In this document: positions 18,112-26,631 of the stretch, piece by piece
Numbering within the stretch: the first letter of the stretch is position 1
Layout: each line of letters starts with the position of its first letter
Assembly: GCF_016786215.1 (NCBI RefSeq)
Contig: NZ_JADOBG010000022.1
Span: forward strand, 496,001-560,000
Source of the DNA: Legionella bononiensis
Lineage (GTDB): Bacteria > Pseudomonadota > Gammaproteobacteria > Legionellales > Legionellaceae
Direction: 5' to 3'
DNA length: 64,000 nucleotides
Translations under genes and position numbers: made by a program
Notes under the pieces: generated by a model
Told to the model about the DNA's origin: nothing
Database searches by the model: none
What the model saw: only the letters and a program-made list of their open reading frames with translations

Positions 18112-19782
18112 ATGAAATTAATTCATCTTTTCATTATTCTTCTTCAATTACCGCAGGTAGTGTTTGGTTTTCAACTGGAAGAAGCGAGCATTACAGAGGT
18201 GCAAAATGCAATAAGGGAACATCAGTTAACTTGCGAGCAATTAGTTACCGCCTACATTGAGCGAATTAAAAAATTTGATCTATCCGTTACTGATGCTCCT
18301 CCCATTAATGCTCTAACCGAAATTAATCGATCTGCTTTGGATGACGCACGACAAAAAGATAATCTTTTTGAAAAAACGAATACATTATCTGGACCATTGC
18401 ACTGCATCCCTATTATTTTAAAAGATAATATTGATTCATTTGATACCACAACAACTGCCGGCTCTTATGCTTTACTAGGCAATCAACCTTCAAAAGACGC
18501 TTTTTTAAGCCAAAAATTACGAGACGCAGGCGCCATCATTCTGGGAAAAGGTGGGATGGATGAATTTGCCTGGGGCATGATGGGCATTAGTAGTCGAAAT
18601 GGCAGAATAGGAAATGCTTATAATCCTAATAAAAATCCAGGAGGTTCAAGTGGAGGTCCTGCTGCCGCAGTAAGTGCGAATTTTGCAATGGCAGGAATTG
18701 GATCAGATAATAGCGGTTCAGTACGTATTCCTGCTGTATTTAATGGGTTAATAGGATTGCGACCAAGTACCGGTTTAATTAGTCAATCAGGCTTGTTTCC
18801 TATGGGAAAAATTGATGGTGTTGCGGGACCAATGACCAGAACAGTTTCAGATTTAGCAATTCTATTGGATGTTATTGCCAAACCAGATCCTGACGATAAG
18901 AAAACCAAAAATACAATTCAACCCCAAAGTTATACTGCTTATTTGAATAAAAATGGATTACACAATAAGCGTATAGGTATTGTGCGACAGGTGGGTACTG
19001 TTGATACATTTAAGGATATGCCCGAACCCATTCACAAGATGATGCAAAAAGCATACACCGAGATGCAAAATCTTGGTGCACGATTTATTGAAATTCAGTT
19101 AATTGGATTTGATACAAATCGCGAATACAATCAAGCCGGTGAAATTCAAGATATTAATCAGTACTTAAACAGCTATCCGGCAACCAGAACAAATTTCCGT
19201 GATATTTGCGAATCAAACCGCACTCGTAATTTTGGTACACTTAATGAGTGCTTGAGGTTCATGAAAAAAATGGAGAAGCAAACAGTACATGAAATCAAAA
19301 TTGCCAAGAGTATTGCTTCAAAAAACAATGAATATGTTAACCGTATGATGCAAGAAAAGCAGTTGGATGCCCTGCTCATACCCATTTCAACACAAGGAAT
19401 TGCAACTTATGATGGCAATACTATAAATACTTGGCGTGCCCCAGTTTCATCAAACTCAGGGATACCTTCTATCGCATTTATTATTGGATATTTCCAAAAC
19501 ATGCCAGTAGGAGTTGAGCTGATTGGTAAACAATTTACCGAATCTGCATTAATTGAAATGGCTTATGCTTACGAGCAACATATGCCCAAACGACAAGTAC
19601 CTAAAATGCCCAAAGAAAATAAACAAGTCGAGAACATGTCTATAGCTCAATTTAATAATGTGATCAACCAATTGGGTAAAGAAGCGTATGAACACGTACT
19701 AAAACAGTATGGTAATGACGAGAACAAATTAACGGCAAAGGTTTTTCAAAAACTCACTCAAAAGGTATTGAATAAAGAGTGA
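18112..19782 (+). CDS. Secreted amidase-signature hydrolase
   Basis: An amidase-signature enzyme of 556 residues with a signal peptide (about 1-20, ending VVFGF), so it is exported. The Ser-cisSer-Lys triad can be placed: K104 (IILKDNID), S179 in GGSSGG, and nucleophile S203 in SGSVRIPA; the 24-residue spacing of the two serines is the family's. The family hydrolyses amides, from small amides to fatty-acid amides and peptides; the substrate here is open. The C-terminal ~60 residues beyond the amidase fold are helical and charged. Monocistronic. Confidence 0.88.
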   Translation: MKLIHLFIILLQLPQVVFGFQLEEASITEVQNAIREHQLTCEQLVTAYIERIKKFDLSVTDAPPINALTEINRSALDDARQKDNLFEKTNTLSGPLHCIPIILKDNIDSFDTTTTAGSYALLGNQPSKDAFLSQKLRDAGAIILGKGGMDEFAWGMMGISSRNGRIGNAYNPNKNPGGSSGGPAAAVSANFAMAGIGSDNSGSVRIPAVFNGLIGLRPSTGLISQSGLFPMGKIDGVAGPMTRTVSDLAILLDVIAKPDPDDKKTKNTIQPQSYTAYLNKNGLHNKRIGIVRQVGTVDTFKDMPEPIHKMMQKAYTEMQNLGARFIEIQLIGFDTNREYNQAGEIQDINQYLNSYPATRTNFRDICESNRTRNFGTLNECLRFMKKMEKQTVHEIKIAKSIASKNNEYVNRMMQEKQLDALLIPISTQGIATYDGNTINTWRAPVSSNSGIPSIAFIIGYFQNMPVGVELIGKQFTESALIEMAYAYEQHMPKRQVPKMPKENKQVENMSIAQFNNVINQLGKEAYEHVLKQYGNDENKLTAKVFQKLTQKVLNKE

Positions 19783-19796
19783 TGTTTTAAATAATT

Positions 19797-19972
19797 GTTG
19801 GAAAGAGGATCGAACTCGCTACCAGGGTATTTAAGCAGTTCCTGCAAGGGCACCAGAGACCATGAAAGACCACGTCCATTCCGTTTTCTCGTCTCTTTAC
19901 TTAATATCCTAAGTAAGTCATTCATGGCCGTTAATTACCTGCACATGGTGCCGATTATGGTGCTTCTAATCC
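19797..19972. repeat. Degenerate att-like element end (site A)
   Basis: This 176-bp stretch matches 38686-38858 at many points in the same order: a T-arm-like core (ATCGAACTCGCTAC against ATCGAACCCGCTAC), the block ACCAGAGACCATGAAAGACC against ACCAAAGACCATGAGAAACC, TCGTCTCTTT, and TTAATTaccTgCACATGGTG with a nearby second GGTGC. The core is a decayed copy of the ssrA 3' end. I read it as the left end of an old element related to the one starting at 38686. The rest of the gap 19783-20087 holds no gene. Confidence 0.6.
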
Positions 19973-20087
19973 AATCCGCTTAGACCTAATTACTGCACTT
20001 CGTAATCAGCTAGTTCTGAATTTTATGACAAGACACCGGTGCCTCTATTATTTCATAGCACCGCTGTCATTTAATAAAACATTACTC

Positions 20088-20669
20088 TTAGATCTTCAGA
20101 GAATTTGATCCCTTTTGTTTTTTGAAGGTAACAATGAGATTAGAATTTTTGGACTTTAAATCCATTGAATTGGGGTCATAACCACTTGGCAATTTAAAAG
20201 ACTGTGTGTAGTTACGTTGAGAATAACTATAGCTTTTGTTGCCATGTTCACTATGTGATGTTTTCTGTATAAGGAGAGTATTAACAATCATTAAACCGTC
20301 TTTAACAGAAACATCGATTTTACTATCACTGCCTTCGGGTTGTGTGATCGTGTAAGTGAGTTCGTTGTTGTGCTCCTCCATTTTAATATCTTGTGAAGGA
20401 TTTAGAGTGCTTTTTGAGTTCATAAAACCCATTGGGTTGTTATTCATTTGTTTGAATTGCTGCTGCATTAGACGGTCCATAGCCTGTTGCATGGTCTTGA
20501 TTTGATTCAATACGTCATCATCGGATTGAAAAAATGGATCGTTATCAAATAAAGATGCGCTTTGATACATACCTTTGGGTATCGGATTTGCAACAGCTGC
20601 TTTTTCCACGAACATCATGGCACTAAGGATGAGCGCCCACGATAAAAATAGAATGTGTTCTTTTTTCAT
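20088..20669 (-). CDS. Exported Hsp20/alpha-crystallin-like protein
   Basis: The ATG at 20669 has a perfect GGAGG site 6 bases upstream, so an in-frame start 21 bp earlier is rejected. A signal peptide (about 1-28, ending AAVA) is followed by a Gln/Met-rich helical stretch (about 45-85) and an alpha-crystallin-like beta domain (about 95-180: DIKMEEHNNELTYTI, then a final LIVTFKKQK). Hsp20 proteins are normally cytosolic; an exported one would act as an ATP-independent holdase in the periplasm. It sits with a hibernation factor and a cytosolic Hsp20 in a stress cluster. Confidence 0.72.
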   Translation of the reverse strand: MKKEHILFLSWALILSAMMFVEKAAVANPIPKGMYQSASLFDNDPFFQSDDDVLNQIKTMQQAMDRLMQQQFKQMNNNPMGFMNSKSTLNPSQDIKMEEHNNELTYTITQPEGSDSKIDVSVKDGLMIVNTLLIQKTSHSEHGNKSYSYSQRNYTQSFKLPSGYDPNSMDLKSKNSNLIVTFKKQKGSNSLKI

Positions 20670-20773
20670 AACATCCTCCTTCTCTATCAATCGATATCTA
20701 ACTGAAACATTTTAGAAACAGGGGCTATGACTACAGACCCTGTCTCGATAAATTAATACAATTTATGAATTCT

Positions 20774-21142
20774 TTACACGGCTTGAGTCATTACATCACT
20801 TTTATAATGTCGCAAATAATCCAACTGATTTCTGTTGAAGAACTGTTTCTTTTTGTGATGCTTTTCTAATAATTGCTCGAGTGCTAAAAAGCCATTACGA
20901 ATAGCAATAAATAAATTGGAATCTTGCTTTTTACTTACCAATTCTTTACCGGGGATGGTTATATCGATGCACACACTATAGAGTTTGTCTTTGTGCGTGT
21001 TGTTTTTTTCCAAATCAACGACCACCTTGCATTTATTGATTTTGCTGTAGGCTTTTTTAAGTTTGTTGAACTGTCTATCAACATAGTAATTGATAGCTGG
21101 TGTTGATGAAATACCTCGGATTGTTGTTTGAACTGTTGACAT
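20774..21142 (-). CDS. Ribosome hibernation factor, HPF/RaiA family
   Basis: The 122 residues have the short-HPF fold pattern beta-alpha-beta-beta-beta-alpha: Ile-rich first strand, helix INYYVDRQFNKLKKAYSKI, strands KVVVDLEKN and YSVCIDITIPGKEL, then helix DSNLFIAIRNGFLALEQLLEKH. HPF/RaiA proteins bind the 30S decoding region in stationary phase and stop translation. A basic tail follows. AGAGGA precedes the ATG. Its position beside two small heat-shock genes suggests a stress role distinct from a housekeeping HPF. Confidence 0.75.
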   Translation of the reverse strand: MSTVQTTIRGISSTPAINYYVDRQFNKLKKAYSKINKCKVVVDLEKNNTHKDKLYSVCIDITIPGKELVSKKQDSNLFIAIRNGFLALEQLLEKHHKKKQFFNRNQLDYLRHYKSDVMTQAV

Positions 21143-21416
21143 AGTTTAAATCCTCTTAATTCTAATTTTTATTAAAAGCAAAAAATACAAACAAAATTAA
21201 GCTGTTTTAGTCCTAGTTTCCTAAGTTCATAATAATCACAAAATAAGTTATAACCCTCCTAAAGTTGGTGGTACTGATAAGGTAGGTTCAAAAAATCAAT
21301 TTTCAAGAGTGTGTTTTTAAAATAACGCGTCACCTAATACTTTTACTACAAGTCGAGATCCACAAAATGGGAGCATTGAAGTAACGACTGGTTTAATTTA
21401 ACGGTTAACTCAGTAA

Positions 21417-21518
21417 GAAATTACTGGACTTACAGCTCATGAGCTCGCCCATATTGTTCTATCGTCAATCTCATTAATGCCAAGAAGTTTGCCTATTGAT
21501 GTGCAACCCATCCGTTGA
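21417..21518 (+). pseudogene. Remnant with a HELAH (HExxH) metallopeptidase-like motif
   Basis: In the 512-bp gap 21143-21654 a short frame reads EITGLTAHELAHIVLSSISL and goes on to LPIDVQPIR before a stop; the frame is closed by TAA just upstream. HELAH followed by a hydrophobic run is a zinc-peptidase helix. It may be the last trace of a decayed peptidase gene, but it is short enough to be chance. The rest of the gap holds no gene. Confidence 0.3.
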
Positions 21519-21654
21519 CTTCGAAACGAGTAGCAAGTCTTAGAACCATGCATTAAGAGCCAATCAACATCAATTTTTTTAGGTCTTAGGCTTGAATTTT
21601 ATTCAAGAACCCTTATCTAAGAAATCAACCAAAAACATATTTTAAGGAGACAGC

Positions 21655-22095
21655 ATGAACACATTAAGAAGAACTATGCCCATGTACCGTGATATGGGTC
21701 AATTGTTTGATGATTTTTTTAACCTTCAAAAGCAGGATGATTCATCCTACATTGAAACAAGCACTTGGTCACCGTTGGTGGACATTAAAGAAGAAAAAGA
21801 CTGCTTTTTAGTCATCGCCGATATCCCTGGGGTGAAAAAAGAAGATATTAGCATTTCTTTAGAGCAACACGTCCTCACTTTAAAAGGCGAACGTCAATTT
21901 GAAAAAACAGAGCAGCATCAGAGTTATACTCGAAGAGAGAGGACTCAAGGACAGTTTTATCGTCGCTTTAGCCTGCCTCAAACTGCTGATGATGCCAAAA
22001 TCACCGCTCGCTATGCTCATGGGGTTCTTGAAATTAGAATTCCTAAAAAAGAAGCAGCGGCTGAGAAAAAAATCGAGATCAGTATTGAAGAATAA
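21655..22095 (+). CDS. Hsp20-family small heat-shock protein
   Basis: A standard 146-residue Hsp20: N-terminal arm with FDDFF, alpha-crystallin domain (about 38-138) with VDIKEEKDCFLVIADIPGV, the EDISISLEQHVLTLKGER strand pair, and the GVLEIRIPKK motif of the last strand. It binds unfolding proteins without ATP. AAGGAG is 6 bases before the ATG. The upstream AT-rich gap probably holds the promoter. A hairpin follows at once. Confidence 0.92.
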   Translation: MNTLRRTMPMYRDMGQLFDDFFNLQKQDDSSYIETSTWSPLVDIKEEKDCFLVIADIPGVKKEDISISLEQHVLTLKGERQFEKTEQHQSYTRRERTQGQFYRRFSLPQTADDAKITARYAHGVLEIRIPKKEAAAEKKIEISIEE

Positions 22096-22096
22096 T

Positions 22097-22117
22097 AAGG
22101 CCTCATCAAGAGGCCTT
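22097..22117 (+). terminator. Hairpin after the hsp20 gene
   Basis: AAGGCCTC (22097-22104) and GAGGCCTT (22110-22117) pair perfectly around ATCAA, one base after the hsp20 stop. The position fits a terminator, though only two Ts end the stem and no long T tract follows. Confidence 0.55.
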
Positions 22118-22346
22118 CCCATTAAAAACTCTTATAAAAATTTAATCAGCTTTTAATCTTTTAAAATTAATAGGCGTGAAAACATTCCATCAACTAAAAT
22201 GACACATCATTTGGCTTCTGACTTATCAACAATTCAATGCCCATTTGATGATCTTTCAATAAAATTAAACAAATTCATAGAAAGATAAATAATTGTCGTC
22301 TGTTCCTCAATCAGGAGTTATGGACCCAGATTAGGTGAGAAGTATC

Positions 22347-23270
22347 ATGACTGAAAATAAAAAAACAATTAATCAATATGAATACTCCAATTTCATAGAC
22401 TGTGCGCTAGCTATTCATGGTTCGGTTACTCCTAGAGTATGGACAAAGGTCTTGGCCGCATTTATTTATGCGTGTCTCATCTCTTTGCTCAGTATTTTTA
22501 TTCCCTCCCTCTCTCTTCCTATAAGCCCCTTTGAGTATGCAGGGGTAATTATGGGTTTAATTTTAGTTTTTCGTGTTAATGCTGGGTATGATCGTTGGTG
22601 GGAAGCAAGAAAACTTTGGGGCACAGTGGTTAATTGCAGTAGAAACTTGGCAATCATCGTCATAAATTACAGTCGAAAATCCAATCGTGACGAGATAGAT
22701 AATAGTTTAGGCCTCATTGCAGCGATGCCCTATCTTATGAAAAATCAGCTTAGGGGAGTCACTACGACAGATGAAGTACAACATCTATTGGATAATGAAA
22801 CTTATATTCAATTGCAGCACTGGCAACATCAACCGAATTTCATCTCATCCAAGCTCGCTGAACAGTTATCGCAGATGCAAGAAGATGACTCGTTAAATCA
22901 GTTTTCTTTTTTGAAAGCTGAAGAGATTCGTGAGATGATTCTTGATTGCCAAGGTGCATGCGAACGGATATTAAAAACACCCATGCCTTTTGTCATGGCA
23001 ATCAAATCGCGCCGCTTTATTCTTTTATTTCTTCTTATACTTCCCGTAGCCCTAGTCAGTTACTCTATATACATTAATCCAATAATTGTGACTTTGGTGG
23101 CCTATGCTCTTTTCTCACTAGATCAAATCGGAGTCGAACTACAAAACCCGTTCTCAATTGACAATTTGAGTCATCTGCCCCTGAATGATATTTGCAAAAC
23201 CATTGAAAATAACGTAATCGAACTTAAAAAGAGCACGATAACTCATGAAACCATTGGATTGGAGTATTGA
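22347..23270 (+). CDS. Bestrophin-family (UPF0187) channel-like protein
   Basis: The ATG at 22347 has AGGTGA 8 bases upstream; an earlier in-frame GTG at 22335 lies inside that site. The 307 residues show the bestrophin pattern: two N-terminal membrane helices (about 28-48 and 53-75), the signature FRVNAGYDRWWEARKLWG, a helical cytosolic part, and two more helices near 225-265, with DQIGVELQNPFSID close to the end. Bestrophins form pentameric chloride or other ion channels. Single gene in the accessory region. Confidence 0.85.
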   Translation: MTENKKTINQYEYSNFIDCALAIHGSVTPRVWTKVLAAFIYACLISLLSIFIPSLSLPISPFEYAGVIMGLILVFRVNAGYDRWWEARKLWGTVVNCSRNLAIIVINYSRKSNRDEIDNSLGLIAAMPYLMKNQLRGVTTTDEVQHLLDNETYIQLQHWQHQPNFISSKLAEQLSQMQEDDSLNQFSFLKAEEIREMILDCQGACERILKTPMPFVMAIKSRRFILLFLLILPVALVSYSIYINPIIVTLVAYALFSLDQIGVELQNPFSIDNLSHLPLNDICKTIENNVIELKKSTITHETIGLEY

Positions 23271-23492
23271 TAAGGGAATTGAGGAGCAGATCCTGAATAC
23301 GTATCAATAGGGCCAGAGTAAATTGATTTTACATTGATCTCATTAGCCTAACCAAAATCAATTTTTATATTAGAAATTATGGGGGAGTTTACTTTGGCTT
23401 GACATTTGAGTAAATGCACACGCAGGTTGAAAAATACATAGTCTATATGTTAAAATATTAAGCATATCTGGCCGTTTTAATTAAAGACTATA

Positions 23493-24065
23493 ATGACTCA
23501 AGAATATTTATTAAAAACCATATGCAAAACATTGCCCTCCAAAGATGCTTGTAACGTATCATTCATATACTCTAAAGAGCAAAATGTAATAGACTATTCT
23601 GTTCTCTCTCACCAAAAAAAGGAATTATTGGGTGATGGTCAAATTCGAATCAAAGATGGGTATGTTGTCCTGCAAGTAATAGTTAATCAAGAGCCAGATA
23701 AATATTGTTATGTAGGAACTGCACTTGTTGAAGCGTTATTAGAGATATTGATAATGGAGCAATTACCTTTACACGTAAAGCTAGTTTCCCTTGAGCCTAG
23801 TTCTGGTTTTTTCACAAAGTTGGGGTTTGAGAAAGATTGTTCTGTAGAATATAACACCCCTAAAGGATCTAAATCGCAAAATATGATGATAGCAGGTCAA
23901 CGACTTGAAGAGCTGCACCAAAACTTGCTCACACCAAACGCTAAAAGTGAATCATTAACAAAACAATTTGCTGACCGAAATAAACTCAGACACCACTCTA
24001 TATTTGTTGTTCGGCATTATGATAATCCGCCAACATATTTTGCTTCTGACTTTGGTCCAAAATAG
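23493..24065 (+). CDS. GNAT-like acetyltransferase, distant
   Basis: The 190-residue protein has a stretch (about 60-125) that reads as a GNAT core: a strand, then YVGTALVEALLEIL in the acetyl-CoA loop/helix position, and a late PSSGFFTKLGFEK, the usual motif before the last strands. The canonical QxxGxG/A is reduced to YVGTA. N- and C-terminal parts are unrecognised. Start ATG without a strong ribosome site. Calling it GNAT is tentative. Confidence 0.55.
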   Translation: MTQEYLLKTICKTLPSKDACNVSFIYSKEQNVIDYSVLSHQKKELLGDGQIRIKDGYVVLQVIVNQEPDKYCYVGTALVEALLEILIMEQLPLHVKLVSLEPSSGFFTKLGFEKDCSVEYNTPKGSKSQNMMIAGQRLEELHQNLLTPNAKSESLTKQFADRNKLRHHSIFVVRHYDNPPTYFASDFGPK

Positions 24066-24350
24066 TAGATGTTGTTTTTGTTACACACTCAGGTACGCGC
24101 TTTGTGCACGTTCAGGGTCTGACCCCATTTGTTGGTACCGCCTGGATAAATACCATGAAAAAAGCTAGAGTTCATTTTAGAAATCCTTATCAAACCAGAC
24201 ACATTATTGAGCCAACAGAAACCCACACAGAAAACTGGCTTTAATTCCCTAATTTAAATGAGTTTGTCATGGTTTTTGCTGGTCTGAAATGGTTTTATTG
24301 ATTTGAGTTAGGGCGGTGGCTATTTAACTTGTTAATTAAGTTATTGCTAT

Positions 24351-24701
24351 TTAATAATTTTTAGTTTTTACACATTTTTGCTTCATCAAAGTCACCATAC
24401 AGTGCATCGTGACGATAACCTTCACCTGTTTTTTTTCTATTAGCTCTCGTTCTTTACTTGGGCGAAGTACTCTCACAATAAATGTACTTGCAGGAAATCC
24501 AGTTGAACCTAATACAAATATTTCGGCTCCAGCAACCACATATTCTGAATTTGGAAATCTCGAGTGCATCCCGGCATCTTCTTCAATGAGGATCCGATAT
24601 CCTAGATGAGTTAACAGTGCAACTGCTGGAGGTGTTAATGCAACTCGTTTTTCATTTTCTCAAGTCTCTTTAACTACTAAAATTTGATTAAAATGCATCA
24701 T
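24351..24701 (-). pseudogene. Alanine dehydrogenase / transhydrogenase alpha N-terminal fragment
   Basis: Read on the minus strand from 24701, the frame gives MMHFNQILVVKET, then an in-frame TGA, then ENEKRVALTPPAVALLTHLG and on through ILIEEDAG, YVVAGAEI and a short divergent end at 24351. KExxxNExRVALTPxxVxxLxxxG is the N-terminal signature of alanine dehydrogenase and PntA. Only ~115 of ~370 residues remain and the stop lies early, so it is a pseudogene. It starts 9 bp after the stop of the bifunctional enzyme and may once have been cotranscribed. Confidence 0.75.
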
Positions 24702-24709
24702 ATTTATCT

Positions 24710-26461
24710 CTATGAGATGTCATTAATAAATGCAGGATATACAGCTAACGGTAGGGTATCAGGCCATCTTGCCTCAACAGCTACGAGTACATTCTTCGAC
24801 ATTTCTTTTAAATGAGGGAGGATATTGTTCTTGGTTGCCACATCCACAAAAGATTGAAGACGTGATAAAAAGCGTGGTCTAACGGTATTATCTTCTGCGT
24901 TCCACAATGAGCCTTCAGGCACAGGACCTGATGGTCCTATCCTTTCCTGAAGTAGAATGCCTTCAAGATAAGGTAAGGTTTGTTGTAGAACCCAAAAACC
25001 ACATGCTTTAGTATAAGCATTGTTATATGCCAAATCGTCATGCGCCGCGGGAATAGTGCGTTTTAGTTCCGCCCTGTAAATGATCTCCAAGGATTCAATA
25101 ACATCAATAGGGATTGCTTTAGCGCACCAACAGGTAGGCATGCTCATGCGCAAATAAGTGCCATCTAACAACGCATTTCGAACATAGTTCCACTCAAAAT
25201 CAATCAATTGAAGGTCTTTGCCCTCATGGTCAAAAACATTATCAGGACAAATATCACCATGAGTCAAAACAGTAAATGGACTTGGGCCTACCATGGTAGT
25301 AATGATATCTACTGCTTCGTCAATTAATGCCTGTGTAACAGGTAAATTTAATTGCTTATTTGCTGACTCAAGTTTTGATAACAAGTCCTTTAAGATAAAA
25401 TCAAGTTCCTCCTGCACTGTTTCTGCATTTACATGGATTCTGTGTAAAATCTTTTCATAAAGTTCTGTATGGCCAAACGTAGTTGCATGAAAACTACCTA
25501 ATGCTTTCATAAACCGGGTTAATGCAGCAATGGCTTTCTTTTGATTTGGAGCAGTTAAAGAATCAACAAGGCTAACGTGCTGTTGGCCTAAATCTTCAAT
25601 AAGAATAAAACGATGTTGTTTGCTTGCACCATAAAATTTAGGGACATTATGAGTTGGTTGAGGAATGTTACTGAGAAATTCAAGACCTGCCCAGTCACGA
25701 GCAAATCGAGCATAAGCTTCTTTGTCATCTGCATCGGTTTGCTCTGGCAAAGATTGTTTTAAGATAATACTGTCTGGAACTCCATTTTTTGGACTTTCAA
25801 GTGTTATTCTTAAAACACTATTTCTTCGTTCAGGTTCACTTAAAAAATCAATTGACTCAATATTTGGTTCTGTCGCAAATCGTGTTAGCAGTAAATTTTT
25901 AACTTCTCGTAAAACTTCAGGATTAATAAGTTGTTTAACCATAACTAAATAATTGGAGTCTTCACTAAATAAAGTGTTGATAAACCCAGATTTTTCATAA
26001 CACCTTATCGCGTTAACATTAAGTATGTGAGGGTCGACAACTGCAGCAGAAAAACCAGTAAGAAAATCCTTGATAAATTGATTAATTATCCTACCTCCAA
26101 AGCTTTTCCCACGCATATTTTTTTCGGCTATAAATAAATCAATCCCCACTAATTCTGCTTGTTTGTATTGCTTAAAGAGTAAGTTATGCTGTCCATGAAT
26201 CCCTTCAGGAAAACCATGTTCCAACGGGTAGTATTGAATGAAGCCAATAGGAATTTCATCCTTATAAATAATAAAGCTTGGTACATTTACCTGGCCTAAA
26301 ATTCTTGGCTCATATTTTTCTCTAATTGCTTCTAAAGACCAATGTTGTCCTCTTGCGTACCATTGGTTAACACACGGCTCTTGAAACCACTGATAGATAA
26401 GAGATAAATCATGTTGATTGAGCGTTTTAAATTTGAACATAATTAATTGGTTCCAGCTCAT
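24710..26461 (-). CDS. Bifunctional GNAT acetyltransferase - APH-like phosphotransferase
   Basis: Two enzyme domains lie in one 583-residue chain. Residues about 8-180 form an AAC(6')-like GNAT domain (WYARGQHWSLEAIREKY, then VGIDLFIAEKNMRGKSFGG as the acetyl-CoA loop, NAIRCYEKSGF). Residues about 195-560 are an APH/choline-kinase-like domain with LIEDLG, the Brenner motif VLTHGDICPDNVF and the metal motif LQLIDFEWN. The order matches the known AAC(6')-APH(2'') aminoglycoside resistance enzyme, but the kinase half looks closer to small-molecule kinases. Whether it acts on drugs is unknown. Start ATG 26461 or the ATG at residue 8. Confidence 0.82.
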   Translation of the reverse strand: MSWNQLIMFKFKTLNQHDLSLIYQWFQEPCVNQWYARGQHWSLEAIREKYEPRILGQVNVPSFIIYKDEIPIGFIQYYPLEHGFPEGIHGQHNLLFKQYKQAELVGIDLFIAEKNMRGKSFGGRIINQFIKDFLTGFSAAVVDPHILNVNAIRCYEKSGFINTLFSEDSNYLVMVKQLINPEVLREVKNLLLTRFATEPNIESIDFLSEPERRNSVLRITLESPKNGVPDSIILKQSLPEQTDADDKEAYARFARDWAGLEFLSNIPQPTHNVPKFYGASKQHRFILIEDLGQQHVSLVDSLTAPNQKKAIAALTRFMKALGSFHATTFGHTELYEKILHRIHVNAETVQEELDFILKDLLSKLESANKQLNLPVTQALIDEAVDIITTMVGPSPFTVLTHGDICPDNVFDHEGKDLQLIDFEWNYVRNALLDGTYLRMSMPTCWCAKAIPIDVIESLEIIYRAELKRTIPAAHDDLAYNNAYTKACGFWVLQQTLPYLEGILLQERIGPSGPVPEGSLWNAEDNTVRPRFLSRLQSFVDVATKNNILPHLKEMSKNVLVAVEARWPDTLPLAVYPAFINDIS

Positions 26462-26631
26462 GGGTAGATTTATTCTAACATCGCCTACAAAGAATCAGGC
26501 TCTTTCAAAGAGTTTTCTTTTCAGAAGTAGGTCTACACCCCACCCTTTTCACATCTTCTGCAGCAAGCAGATTGGGTAGCGATTCAACCTGCTAAAAATA
26601 GTTAAGATCAATGAATGATATCGGGAAGGTG

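Noticed and set aside
19795..19983. 62-residue frame
   Set aside because: It runs through the att-like site A, which is explained by its match to 38686-38858; no ribosome site.
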